Assembly (NCBI GenBank): GCA_032717465.1
Contig: CM064713.1
Span: 11,439,916-11,503,915 of the forward strand
Reading direction: 5' to 3'
Length of the DNA: 64,000 nt
Source of the DNA: Coenobita brevimanus
Lineage: Eukaryota; Arthropoda; Malacostraca; Decapoda; Coenobitidae
Part shown: in pieces, positions 49,732-60,320 of the stretch
Layout: each line of letters opens with the position of its first letter
Position numbering within the stretch: position 1 is the first letter of the stretch
Translations under genes and position numbers: made by a program
The notes under the pieces: model-generated
Databases searched by the model: none
Seen by the model: only the letters and a program-made list of their open reading frames with translations
What the model was told of the DNA's origin: nothing

Positions 49732-50183
49732 CCTGGGGGTAGGGGGGGTTTCAAGAATACTCCCCCAGTATCCCTGCTTGTCGTACGAGGCGACTAAAAG
49801 GGTTGGTGGTGGGTTAGTGCCCCACCCTGTAAAAAGAACTAACTAAAAATGCGAATAAAGCGCCTTGGACCCGAACGGACCGTACGTTGACGACTAAGGA
49901 ACGGACAAAGGACATTCTTAGGGTGGGAACGTGGAATGTGAGAGGAGTGAATGATGAAGTGAAAGAGAGAGAGATTGTTCAGGTGCTTGAGGATGGAAAA
50001 GTGGATATATGTGGATTGACTGAAACTAAATGGAAAGGTGAAAGGGTGAGAGAATGGGAATATGGTTTAGGTATATGTGCGGGAGTCAATGAAAATGAGA
50101 GGGCAAGAGAGGGAGTATGTCTGATGATAAGCAAGAAGTGGAAGGAGAATATAAGAGAGTATGGAACAGTGGGTGCAACGATT
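49730..50183 (+). mobile_element. LINE-a 5' end, cut by the gap
   Basis: Leader and the first 99 codons of the endonuclease (from 49887: TWNVRG, LTETKW), matching 39738-40191. It is cut by the N run. Confidence 0.9.
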
Positions 50184-50283
50184 NNNNNNNNNNNNNNNNN
50201 NNNNNNNNNNNNNNNNNNNNNNNNNNNNNNNNNNNNNNNNNNNNNNNNNNNNNNNNNNNNNNNNNNNNNNNNNNNNNNNNNNN
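50184..50283. other. Assembly gap, 100 N
   Basis: Exactly 100 undetermined bases, the usual placeholder for a gap of unknown size. The sequences on its two sides (LINE-a endonuclease and LINE-c 3' UTR) do not continue each other. Confidence 0.99.
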
Positions 50284-50471
50284 TCGGGCCCTGCTGTGGA
50301 TGTCACTGCTTGCATTGCGCAGTTGACCCTTGTGCGGTGTGATGCGGTGAGGATCTGTCCGTTCTCCCCTTTGGGGCTAAGATGCGAATGAATGTGTTTG
50401 AATCGATGAGTAAATGGAGAGTGAGTCGTCCTGTCTCGGCTACCTCCCTTTCCTTGGGGGAAGCAGCCTAG
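50284..50471 (+). mobile_element. LINE-c 3' UTR fragment
   Basis: TCGGGCCCTGCTGTGGATGT to GGGGGAAGCAGCCTAGG matches 3680-3867. It is followed by (TAGA)n at 50472-50493. Confidence 0.82.
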
Positions 50472-50493
50472 GTATATAGATAGATAGATAGAT
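50472..50493. repeat. (TAGA)n microsatellite
   Basis: TATAGATAGATAGATAGA; joins the LINE-c 3' end (plus) to a LINE-a-like fragment (minus). Confidence 0.88.
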
Positions 50494-51084
50494 TCCTTCC
50501 AAACTTTTCCATGCACACTTCCACATGTGTCCAGAACTCATCTCTCACTCTGATTGCACGATCTTGAGTTGGTGCATACACACACACAATCGCCCACATT
50601 TGTATTCCAACTTTCAATCTTACCCATACAATCCTTCACCCAACTGATCCATACTGTCTTATGCTCTTCTTCCATCTTTTACACACAACTATACATACTC
50701 CTTCTTTTGACCTCTCATTCTCACCTACTCCTGGACATATACCCCATCCATACTCCCATTCTCTCACACTCTCACCTCTCCATTTCGTTTCAGTTATTCC
50801 GCATACATCAACTTTCGCACCCTCAAGCACCTGGACAATCTCACTCTCTTTCACCTCATCATTCGCTCCCCTTACATTCCACGTTCCGATTAGTATGTCC
50901 TTTGTCCGGTCCTTGGTCATCATCATTTTGTCAGTCCTTGTCCGAGGTTTATTCTTTGTCATTTTAGTTAACTGTTTTCCGGGGAGGGGCACTAACCCTC
51001 CGCCAAGCCTTTTAGTTGCCCTTTACGACAAGCACGGATATTAGGGGAGTATTCTTGAAAAAAAAAAAAGACTACCCGCAGGGG

Positions 51085-51086
<2 letters not shown>
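50494..51086 (-). mobile_element. LINE-a-like 5' fragment, minus strand
   Basis: The 5' end at (AT)n (51087), a leader with CAAGAATACTCCCC, and an endonuclease start. A 118-codon frame (50992-50636) reads DILIGTWNVRGANDEVKE, VDVCGITETKWRGE and GICPGVGENERSK, a diverged subfamily of LINE-a. After 50636 the frame is broken (NKVGIQMWAIVCVYAPTQD-like pieces near 50600-50550). The remainder is cut at the (TAGA)n. Confidence 0.82.
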
Positions 51087-51427
<341 letters not shown>

Positions 51428-51699
51428 TATGTATATTATGCTAGGAAGAAGGAACCAAACGCAACGAGCCCACAATAATCGTTCCCTTCAAGAGAAAAAC
51501 AAACTACAAGAGAGCCAAATTCAAGATCCGATCATTTCAAAATGCCTGGACACACTGCATTTGAATGACTGCAATTCATAGCTAGCAGGAAATACAGACA
51601 GAGGGAGACAGTTCCGGAGTTGACCTGTTGTATAAATGAAGGACTGGGAGTAACGGTTAGCTCTTGCATTAGAAAGTTGGACAGAAAAGGGATGAGAGT

Positions 51700-53140
51700 T
51701 TGCTGCTAGACGGGTGCTATGCGCCCATCATACAGGTGGAGGAATGCAAGCAGACAGTTCAGAGGAGCAGTGACCATTGAAGCAGGGGTAGAATAGAGAT
51801 AAAGATGCAACAGTGCGGCGAAGGGACAGAGGTTGAAGGGAGGCAGTAAGAGGAGGAGAGTTAATGAGATGAAAAGCCTTTGACTCCACTCTATTGAGAA
51901 GAGCTGTATGTTGGGAGCATCCCCACACATGGAGTTGTACCCCACACAAGGGCAGATATAACCCGGGTATAGGGTCAACAATTGTGCAGGGGTAAAGAAG
52001 GAACAGAGATGGCTTAGCACACCTAATCTCTTAGACGCAGATTTTACAAGAGATATAATATGATGTTTCCAAGATAAGTCCCGAGTGAATGAAACCCCAA
52101 GCATATTCAAGGATGATGCAGGATTAAGCTGAATATTATTAAAAATTAGTGGGTACGCCTGTGGAAGATTTTGCCCAGTTAATAGGTGTAAAAACTGAGT
52201 CTTTGATGCATTAAAAACAAGATTATTTTTATTCCACTCAGAGATACGAGCCAAGTCAGACATTAGGTGTGCCATAGCTTCAGCCCTTGTTTGTTGAATT
52301 AAGTGCTGAGATGGACGTTGCAGAAACCGAATGGAAAGGTGAAGGGTGGAGTCATCAGCATACGAGTGGATAGTGTTAGATGTACAGCTTAGTAGGTCAT
52401 TGATGAATAAAAGGAAGAAAGTGGGTGATAGGACAGAGCCCTGAGGAACACCACTGTTGACGGATCTAGGAGAAGAACAATGGCCGTCTACAACAGCGGC
52501 TATAAAACGACCAGAAAGGAAGCTATAGATGAAGGCACAGATAGAAGGATAGAAACCGTAAGAAGGCAGTTTGGAAATTAAAGATTTATGCCAGACTCGA
52601 TCGAAACCCTTTGAGATGTCAAGTGCAATGGCAAATCTTTCCCTGAAGTCCTGAGAGGAAGATGACCAGGAGTCTGACAGGTGGGTGAGAAGATAGCCTG
52701 TGGACCAACCCTGGCGGAACCCATACTGACGATCAGAAAGAAGGTTGTGATAGGAAAGATGCTTAAAATTTTTTTCTATTGAGAATTGAAAACTTCTGAG
52801 ATACAGGATATTAAAGCAACTGGATGATAGTTAAAGGGTTGGGAATGGTCACCCTTCTTTGGGACTGGATGAATGTGAGCAAACTTCCAGGAAGAAGGAA
52901 AGGTACAAGTTGGCGGACAAAGGCGAAAGAGTTTACCAAGGCAGGGTGAAAGTAATGAAGCACAATTCTTGAAGGCAACAGGAGGGACTCCATCAGGCCC
53001 ATATGCCTTGTTAGTATTGAGGCCTGAGATTGCAGAAAATACATCAGCTGAAGACATTTTAATGTCAGCCATGAGGAAGTCAGAGGGGGAAAGTGATGGA
53101 GGAACAGCACCAGAATTGTCTTAGGTGGAACTGCAGGAGA
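51700..53140 (-). pseudogene. LINE-b reverse transcriptase, broken
   Basis: ADIKMSSADVFSAISGLNTN and KAYGPDGVPPVAFKNC (53072-52960), LPSSWKFAHIHPVPKKGDHS and CISEVFNSQ, then a shift; the palm is in fragments with HSYADDSTLHLS near 52360 (YADD intact). 52275-51706 holds the thumb and C-terminal region ([41 protein letters not shown]). Multiple frameshifts. Confidence 0.8.
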
Positions 53141-53472
53141 ATCTGAGTGAAGAGATCTGCTTTATCAGAAGAAGAAATAGCTACAGAACCATCGTAGCAG
53201 AAAAGAGGAGGGAAGGATGATGAGGTAAAGTTGTTAGAAAGGTTTTGGGCGAGGTGCCAGAAGAAGGGGGAAGAATTCTAGTTGGAGAGTTGAGAGCATT
53301 TAGTTCGGATGAAATTAATTTTAGCAGAGCAAAGAACAGACTTAACATGATTCCGGGCAGAAACGTAAAAAAGATGTGATTCAGGGGTGGGTTGGCTCCG
53401 GTACCTTTTGTGGGCACTCTCCTTGTTGCAGACAGCATTAGAACAAGCGTGATTAAACCAAGGCTTTCTCAC

Positions 53473-53480
53473 ATTAGTCA
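53473..53480. repeat. 8-bp target duplication ATTAGTCA (left)
   Basis: ATTAGTCA stands directly before the hAT left end and again at 57382-57389 after the right end. The empty LINE-b site near 31200 reads GTTAGTCA once. Confidence 0.93.
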
Positions 53481-53491
53481 CAGGGTTGGCA

Positions 53492-54590
53492 CTAAAGTGG
53501 GTAACCCAGTTTTACCCACCCGGGTTTTTTCAGTAAAGCCCACTTGAAAAAAAACACTATTTTACCCACTTCACTGGGTTTTTCAAAAATAATGTATTTA
53601 TCCCGCCGCCTCCCGGAGACGTGAATTCACGTCCTCACATGATGTGCACTCATATCCCGGAGATGTGAATTAACGCGGCAACATTGCAAGGTCCCTAATT
53701 TGCACAATTTTCAATTTTCGCGAGTGATTTCGCGAATGATTTTTGGCACGTATACACGGGACACCTTCCTCTATTCCTCTACAAGATGCCAAGCAGGGAC
53801 AATGCTTTACACCGCATAACCTTCCCCCCCCTCTGCACGCCATTGTCTCGGCAATTCACCTGTTACCAGTGACCTGGCCAATAAAGACATTCAGGGCCAG
53901 AGTGATTCCCCAATCGATGACAATGTGGAAGATAAAGTTTACATAGCATTAGAGGAAGAAACAGTCAGAAATGATGATCAGGTAATGTGGGAAAAAAAGG
54001 TCATGAATGGTGATGAGTTAGTGAGTGAAACAATGCTTATAATGCCTATATTACTGTTTGAAAACCAATATACTCTTGTACTACATATAAATTCGTACCA
54101 AGTAAATAAATAAATACTGTTTATGAGTGGATAAAATAGTTACCCTCCCATAGAACTCGTTTTCTTTGGTGCCAGCCTGTTAGAAAACCCAGTCAGGTAA
54201 GGAGGTACTCGTACCTAGATCGAGTATTTTAAACCTCAGTTGAGCGATTTCTCTATGAATTTTCGATGTTTCTCACCAAAAGCCGATGTTTGAGCAAAAA
54301 AAAAAAAAAAATAGGTCCAAAAATGTTGGGACTGAGACATACTACTGCCCAGAAAACGTCGGGATGGGGCGGGTTAATACCAAATTCAGTTTTTGTTTAT
54401 TAATTGGTTATATTTTTGCACACAATATCAGAAGTAAATAATAGCTACTTAATCATACTCTATATCACTGGTTAAAAAAACACATCATCACCATCCATCC
54501 ATCCATCCATCATCCAATCCCACATTGCCCCAAGAGGAGTGTAGGAACCCGGGGCTAGGCAGTTGGTCCTGACATTTAAGATGAGAGTGA
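53492..54590. other. hAT interior, left part
   Basis: No recognisable gene. The frame 53925-54113 (62 codons, acidic start MEDKVYIALEEETVRNDD) ends at TAA and could be a transposase or domesticated-gene scrap, but nothing identifies it. A CATC repeat lies at about 54483-54513. Confidence 0.45.
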
Positions 54591-54595
54591 CCAGC

Positions 54596-55654
54596 TGTCA
54601 CGGGGTTTTTAAAATATCACGGTGTTTTTAAAATAAATGGTTAAATATTATTTAATTGATATTAATATTCAATAATATTGAAGAGCAGAGACAATGATTG
54701 TCTTGCTACATCAAGCAACGATTACTTTACGCTGGCTTGTGCACGATTCTCTGAGAACGAGAATTTATAAACTTTCTCAACAGTACACAGCAGAGACTAA
54801 TTACTCACAATTGCTGAATTAGTACTGTTAGCCTCTGGAGAAAGTTACTTCACCCCTGACAATAAATAACTAATACTAACATCAGGTTCTTGCCGATGCT
54901 TAACTCCTGGCACAACGGATTTTAAGTTAATACAACAAGACTGGTCTAAGTACCAGTTATGAATAGTAAAACGTCTATGCAAGCTAGGAGCTATGTGGGA
55001 AATAAGCTTAATTTGGAGAAATGAAACAAGATTTTACTTTACATTAAGCTCAAGAAAAAGAACTGTTAAATTTATTGATTACAAAAAAATAAATTTAACG
55101 TTACATTTCAAATCAAATCAATGAGACCGCACTCACTCACTCACACAAAAGCTAAATCCTTACGCCTAGGAAAAAACACCTTAATTAAACTCTTAAGACT
55201 ACAAAATACAAAAAGGAAATACTAGTCGATGAATGCTTTGTATCACCCGAAGCTGAACTAAGGATGGGAGTACTGGATAACTGCACTCAGTGGAGTCTGG
55301 GTGCTAGCGACCTCTTCTCTCGCACTTCTGGAGCACAGGACCTCTCTCCGTCAGAGCAAACAGTGGACTGAATTCAAAATACATTGTATGGGCAGGACGC
55401 ACAAGCCACCAGAAGAAGGCGTGGCTAATGGTTGAGGCAAGCAGGGGCGAACAATAAACAAACAATAGGTATTGCTCAGTAGCGCACTTAGTGACGTGCA
55501 TTAAATCGGTCACTTTTGAACAGTGACGAATGTTTTGAAAAGTATACCCCGAAATGGAGAGAGAAACGGTTAACTGAGAGATACACAGTGAGTTTTCCAC
55601 TAATAGTTCGTGGCTTCTCACAAAAGGGAAATGTCGCGAACTTGATTCGTGACA
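54596..55654 (-). mobile_element. Solo LTR of family LTR-A
   Basis: 1059 bp; TGTCACGGGG at 54596 and GTGACA at 55649-55654 are the LTR ends in reverse orientation. It aligns over its full length to 5622-6684 with many substitutions and small indels, so it is much older than the complete element. CCAGC occurs directly on both sides (54591-54595 and 55655-55659), a 5-bp target duplication. It was formed by recombination between the two LTRs of a former element (established mechanism). Confidence 0.93.
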
Positions 55655-55659
55655 CCAGC

Positions 55660-56325
55660 CTCACTCATCCTTGAGTGGCATTACATGAGCAGTCAACCCT
55701 AACCATCCCTTGGATATAAACCTTCATTGGTTCAATCCGATAGGAGCGCAATAATTACGCACTAAAATACCAGGTGCCAAACTTTGGTTATATGGTTACC
55801 ACCCAGTATAGTAAATGGTTTCCTGGTGTACAGGAAACCATTTGGCTTGTCACTCAGTGTAGAGTCACCCACAGGCAGAAGGAAGAGGAAAGACTGAAGG
55901 AAAGAAAGAAGAGGGAGTGTTAAGTTACCTGTAGGCAGAAGGACAAGGAAAGAATTAAATAAAGGAAGACAGAAGAGGATGGAAGGAAAGAAGGATGAAG
56001 GAGAGGAAAGGACAGACATCTGACAGCAGCACTACATCGAGTGAGTGGATGGTGAGCGCCCTCACAACATCACCAAGTATTTACAATATTTTGGAAGCAT
56101 AATCTTAGTGATTAAAAAAAAAAAAAAAAAAAAAATTACATTTCTCATCACCAACATAAGTAAATGCTGCTCTTTGTAAATATGAATGTTGTTCTTTGAT
56201 TATTTCAAAACTATTCATAATACTTCCATTTTTCTAATAGCTTTTATAACCATTATCATTTTGTTTTGAAACGATAATACTTTTGTGTCACAGAAAATTA
56301 TGATTCTTGTCATGTCAGCCACCTG

Positions 56326-56412
<87 letters not shown>

Positions 56413-57370
56413 CTTTTTTCCAAATAAAAATGCAATTCTTTGCCTCGGTTGTAAAATAAAAATGAGACCATCTCTACATGACTTACCAACATGAAATAGA
56501 AAAATAATGACATTATTCCTTACTGCAGTTTCAAAAAATCAGGTCAAAGTTTTCTTCATCTTAAGAATACTTTTACATTGCTTTCCTTCTCAGCAGATTC
56601 AGTTTCTATACATCCACATATAATGTGGTGAATACAAACTTTACAGGCAGCACTACCTGTCTCCAATTTTAAAAGTTTTAAAATTAAGAGTAAAATTGTT
56701 TTTGATAGATGTGGTTCTTAGTTTTATTTAGGAATGGGGTAAATTTGTTATGTAACAGTAATCATTACTGGAGTTAACTTATACCATATATTGTCTCATA
56801 TCATTACCAAATATCAATAATTCTATAGAAATATAAACATTGTTTTCTTTTTAAAATAGATGTACAGTATTTTATAGGCTTAGGTATTTGGTTACCAAAA
56901 CCTATTATTACTTTTAAGATAATGTGTGAAATCACTTATGCCACAGAATTTTCAATAATAATTATTTAGAACATTGAGAAATGCAAGTATATACAATTAC
57001 CAAAGAATGGAGAGTAGAAAGGCAAATGACCCCTACTATTGTGCAGTGTGGATTGATCTTTGCCAGCTCATGAGTTGTGCAGTGCTCTCAAGCCTCTCAT
57101 GTTGATGTATGGTTTGCTGTGTAGCAGCAGCCCAAGGATAACAGCCAAACAGGTCAAAACATAATTGTGTTCATTTCCCTCATTCAAATAACTGTGTGAA
57201 AAATAAGATTCTATTGAGCTATTCATAATTATGTATAGCGGAAACATTATTTTATTTGAATTAAAGGTAAACTTTGAAAAACCCACTGTTGCCCGTTGTG
57301 GGGGGGTATTTTGTGAAAACCACCGAAAAAATCCAGGTCGGTTGGGCTTTTTCAAAAAAAGTGGGTTTTT
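55660..57370. other. hAT interior, right part, with poly(A) and (TA)n
   Basis: No gene recognised. An A run at about 56114-56134, (TA)n at 56327-56410, otherwise AT-rich. The frame 56019-55762 is Leu/Ser/Phe-rich and compositional. Confidence 0.55.
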
Positions 57371-57389
57371 TGCCAACCCTGATTAGTCA

Positions 57390-57799
57390 AAGGATATGTG
57401 AAAGGAATGTATGCCTCCATGCCCGAGAAAATAACAACCGAAATGTGCAAGACACACTCCGATGCCTCCTGGCCATGGAAGCAATAATCATTCCAGGGAA
57501 TATCAAAGAAGTATTGCCTGAATGCCTCCCAGTCTGCAGCTCCAAAGTGCCACAGACTACGTTCCTTTGGAGAGTCCACAGGCCTTACAGGAGCAATAGG
57601 ACAGTTTAAGGTAATAAGGTTGTGATCGGAGGAGCCCAGAGGAGAGAAGAGATTAACACTGAAAGCAGAAGGATTATTTATAAGGAAGAGGTCAAGTATG
57701 TTGGAGCTCTCTCCAGGGAGGTCAGGGATACGGGTAGGGTGCTGTATAAGCTGCTCTAGGTCATTAAGGATAGAAAAGACGTAGGCTTCATCATTAGGT

Positions 57800-57801
<2 letters not shown>
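57390..57801 (-). pseudogene. LINE-b endonuclease C-terminal part, beyond the hAT
   Basis: Minus-strand reading gives LERAPTYLTSSL-type fragments and, from 57579, DSPKERSLWHFGAADWEAFR, QYFFDIPWNDYCF and HISVVIFSGMEAYIPFTYPL, equal to the segment after the endonuclease in 31400-31200. It continues into hAT at 57381. Confidence 0.78.
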
Positions 57802-57867
<66 letters not shown>

Positions 57868-57938
57868 TGATAGATAAGTGAATAGATTCTGATTAATTAG
57901 TCAACAGTGTGACTATATATATATATATATATATATAT
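57802..57938. repeat. Two (TA)n tracts with a short spacer
   Basis: (TA)n 57802-57864 and 57914-57938, separated by GACTGATAGATAAGTGAATAG and similar sequence that may be the LINE-b continuation. Confidence 0.9.
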
Positions 57939-58326
57939 CATCATCATCCGTTTGAGTATCCACTGCAGGACCGGCCTATCCCGACCGAAGTCGGGAAGAT
58001 ACAGCCAATGTATCTCTACAAAGTGGCTTAGGCTGTCTGGCAGAGATTGTATGGAGAGTGAGACGTGCTTGTAAGTGTAACTGTAGTGTTGGAGTGGCTT
58101 TGGATGTGTGTGTAGTCTGTGAACCAAGTGTAATCGGCCAGCGCAAGCCGACTGGGTGCAAGCATACTTTATAGTAAGCGACATTGGTTCAACAACAGCA
58201 CCCCTTGTGTCCACCAATGCAGTACGTGGCCGGGTGAACACTCCCGAAGTTTATTACTCTTGCGGGGCGCGAACCCTGGTTCACCCGTGTACGAAACGCA
58301 CACTGTACCACTGTACCACAGAGGCT

Positions 58327-58330
<4 letters not shown>
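57939..58330 (-). mobile_element. SINE-2, tRNA-derived, minus strand
   Basis: On the minus strand the head reads GGAGCCTCTGTGGTACAGTG (A-box-like TGGTACAGTGG) and GGTTCGCGCCCC (B-box-like) near 58275, then a body of about 310 bp with GTCGGCTTGCGCTGGCC, and a 3' end of (ATG)4 running into (AT)n at 57938. The layout (pol III boxes, unrelated body, simple-repeat tail) is that of a tRNA-derived SINE. There is no full second copy in the window. Confidence 0.75.
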
Positions 58331-58360
<30 letters not shown>

Positions 58361-58383
58361 TGTACCACTGTACCACAGAGGCT

Positions 58384-58417
<34 letters not shown>

Positions 58418-58467
58418 AGCCTATATATATATATATATATATACTCTACCACTGTACCACAGAGACT

Positions 58468-58507
<40 letters not shown>
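58331..58507. repeat. (TA)n with reiterated SINE-2 head fragments
   Basis: CACTGTACCACTGTACCACAGAGGCTCCA (the SINE-2 head) recurs at 58357-58387 and, slightly changed (CTCTACC...GAGACTCC), at 58442-58470. An inverted scrap GGAGCC is at 58416-58421. All are separated by (TA)n of 20-35 bp. The tRNA head is thus repeated about three times with TA spacers. Confidence 0.88.
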
Positions 58508-58510
<3 letters not shown>

Positions 58511-59140
58511 CACGTCTTCTGCTTCCCTCAAGGAAAGAGAGGTAACGGAGACAGGACGACACACTCCCAGTTTACTCATCCACTCAAACACATTCATTCC
58601 CATCTTAGCCCCAAAGAGGAGAAGAGACAGATCCTCACCGCACCACACCGCACAAGGGTCAGTGCACAGTGCAATCAGTGACATCCGCAGCAGGGCCCGA
58701 CAGCAGAGCTGGTTTACCCCTGCCACATCATAATAGACCCATCCCTTTACCAGCACGTGACCTGATCAGCTGATCAGACCAGATGCGGGAGAATATCCTC
58801 TCAGGGCTGCGTCATCATTCATTCATTCACAATTTCTCTATAATTATTTCTTTCACGCACAGCCACTCTTCCTTGCTCAACAGTCATCCCTCTCGCATCC
58901 AACGCTGTCTTCACACTTCACCAGTCACTCATTATGCATTCTCTCCATATGCCCATACCATCGGAACACCCTCTGCTCAACTCTACCAGCCATCTCCCGA
59001 ACAACTCCAGTTCTCCTTCGCACTTATCATTTCTCACTCGATCCATACGCGTCACTCCACACATACTCCTCAAGCACCTTATCTCCATTACATTCAAACT
59101 TTTCCTCACTACTACACCCATATTCCATGTTTCAGCCCCA

Positions 59141-59142
<2 letters not shown>
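58508..59142 (-). mobile_element. LINE-c 3' fragment, minus strand
   Basis: Inverted copy of about 3180-3867. The C-terminal coding end has GAETWNMGVVVRKSLNVMEI and LRSMCGVTRMDRVRN (59160-59020 region), then the 3' UTR with GTCGGGCCCTGCTGCGGATG. Both ends abut (TA)n. It is truncated upstream of the GAETWN motif and its frame is broken near 59015. Confidence 0.85.

Positions 59143-59176
<34 letters not shown>
59143..59176. repeat. (TA)n between LINE-c and SINE-1
   Basis: About 17 TA units. Confidence 0.93.
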
Positions 59177-59180
<4 letters not shown>

Positions 59181-59508
59181 AGGCAGTGGATGAATCGGTA
59201 GAGAGTTTATCTGCAGTCCTAAAGGACCCAGTTTCGAATACCTGCTTTGGCAGGGAACAATTTAAGGATTTGAATTTCATAATTGCAGACTTTACTGACC
59301 TACCAAAAGACCCGCCGACATGTCGTAAAAATATATCCGCTAATACCAATACATCAGTCTTGTATTAGGCAGCTCTAGCATGTATTCAATATGGACGGTG
59401 GGAGTTTAGCGCCGATGTCGTGACATGTGGAGGTGTACGATATGGATGTGGACTACTGGTCCTTGGAAGCAGGCTGTGAAGCCTATGCTCAGAGTCGGAC
59501 ACACACAA
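59177..59508 (+). mobile_element. SINE-1, diverged full-length copy
   Basis: Head GGCAGTGGATGAATCGGTAGAG, B box GTTTCGAATACC (degraded), body with CCGACATGTCGTAAAAATA, and an end CGGACACACACAAA without a poly(A) tail but running into (TA)n. It aligns to 42735-43055 over its full length. It is flanked by (TA)n on both sides. Confidence 0.83.
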
Positions 59509-59534
59509 ATATATATATATATATATATATATAT
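59509..59534. repeat. (TA)n, left flank of LTR-B copy 3
   Basis: Directly followed by TGTTACGG, the LTR-B end. Confidence 0.93.
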
Positions 59535-60320
59535 TGTTACGGAACAGAGAAAGATAATGTACACTTTAAGTGAGAATACGAAGAGTCACTACTGTCCCGT
59601 AAAGTTCCAGGTTCAAAACAAAAGAGTTAGGTAAAATTACAAGTTAAAGTTTAATGCTTAAATTAACAACAAAACATTCAGGACTCATAAAGATAATGTA
59701 ATGGCAAAAACAGGTTAAATATATGGTTAACTGCAATAGCCTCTATTAACACGAAATTAGCAAGAGTAAATTTATCTAAGTCAGCCCTGATAAAATGAGA
59801 TACCAGATAATACTCAGTGAATGCCAGATAAATAATTACAGATACCAACTATTATCAAAAATGACTGACAAAGAACCCCACACGAATTACAAAAACTTCA
59901 CTAGGCCTACAAATTAAACTTATGCTATACAGTACAAGAAAAAATACAACAACAGTTATACTCAAATTACACACAGCTGCTAGATGTTTGGAGATTTCTT
60001 GAGCACTCACAATAATAATAATTGTACAGGGGAGGACAGAGATGTGAACAAAATGAGGAGCAGATCTAAGTGGCAATGATGCAGAGACTGAGCTCATTAT
60101 ATAGGGGCCAGCAGAGCCTGACACAACTTGTAATAAGGACGCGCAAATGAAGCGATGGGGACAAACGGTCGACAATCCCGCACTGAATAACAGAAAGGAC
60201 GACTTACTCTACTATAACGGTAGAAGGGGGGGACTGAGGCAGAACACGCTCGTGATCAAACATGCAGCAACTGTGCGTTAAAATTACACAAAGGATGATG
60301 AAATCATAGGCTATGTAACA
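59535..60320 (-). repeat. LTR-B copy 3, 3' LTR
   Basis: TGTTACGGAACAG...CTATGTAACA, 786 bp with both terminal TGTTAC/GTAACA motifs intact. The 106-codon sense frame is open here too (60175-59855), with a different set of substitutions. Confidence 0.93.

Larger units (their letters stand above)
42908..50183. repeat. 10.0-kb repeated unit, copy 2 (cut by the assembly gap)
   Basis: Repeats 32903-about 40190 in the same order and orientation, and is cut off by the N gap inside the LINE-a endonuclease. See copy 1 for the relation between the two. Confidence 0.88.
53481..57381. mobile_element. hAT-superfamily DNA transposon, non-autonomous, 3.9 kb
   Basis: Terminal inverted repeats CAGGGTTGGCA (left, 53481-53491; right, inverted, 57371-57381) with an exact 8-bp target duplication are diagnostic of hAT. 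Just inside both ends lie related AAGTGGGT/AAACCCACT motifs. I see no hAT transposase (no recognisable RW or dimerisation region), and the frames inside are short. A solo LTR of LTR-A (54596-55654) is inserted in it, so without that the hAT would be about 2.8 kb. Because it interrupts LINE-b, it is younger than that LINE. Confidence 0.92.
51425..57801 (-). mobile_element. LINE-b copy, minus strand, split by a hAT element
   Basis: 51436-53480 plus 57390-57801 are colinear with 29128-31620, in the minus-strand LINE-b. The break in the pattern TTAGTCAAAGGATATG coincides exactly with the hAT ends. The 3' end is next to the long (TA)n. The 5' side runs into (TA)n at 57802, with perhaps about 15 more LINE-b bases beyond it (ATAAGTGAATAG). 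Confidence 0.88.
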
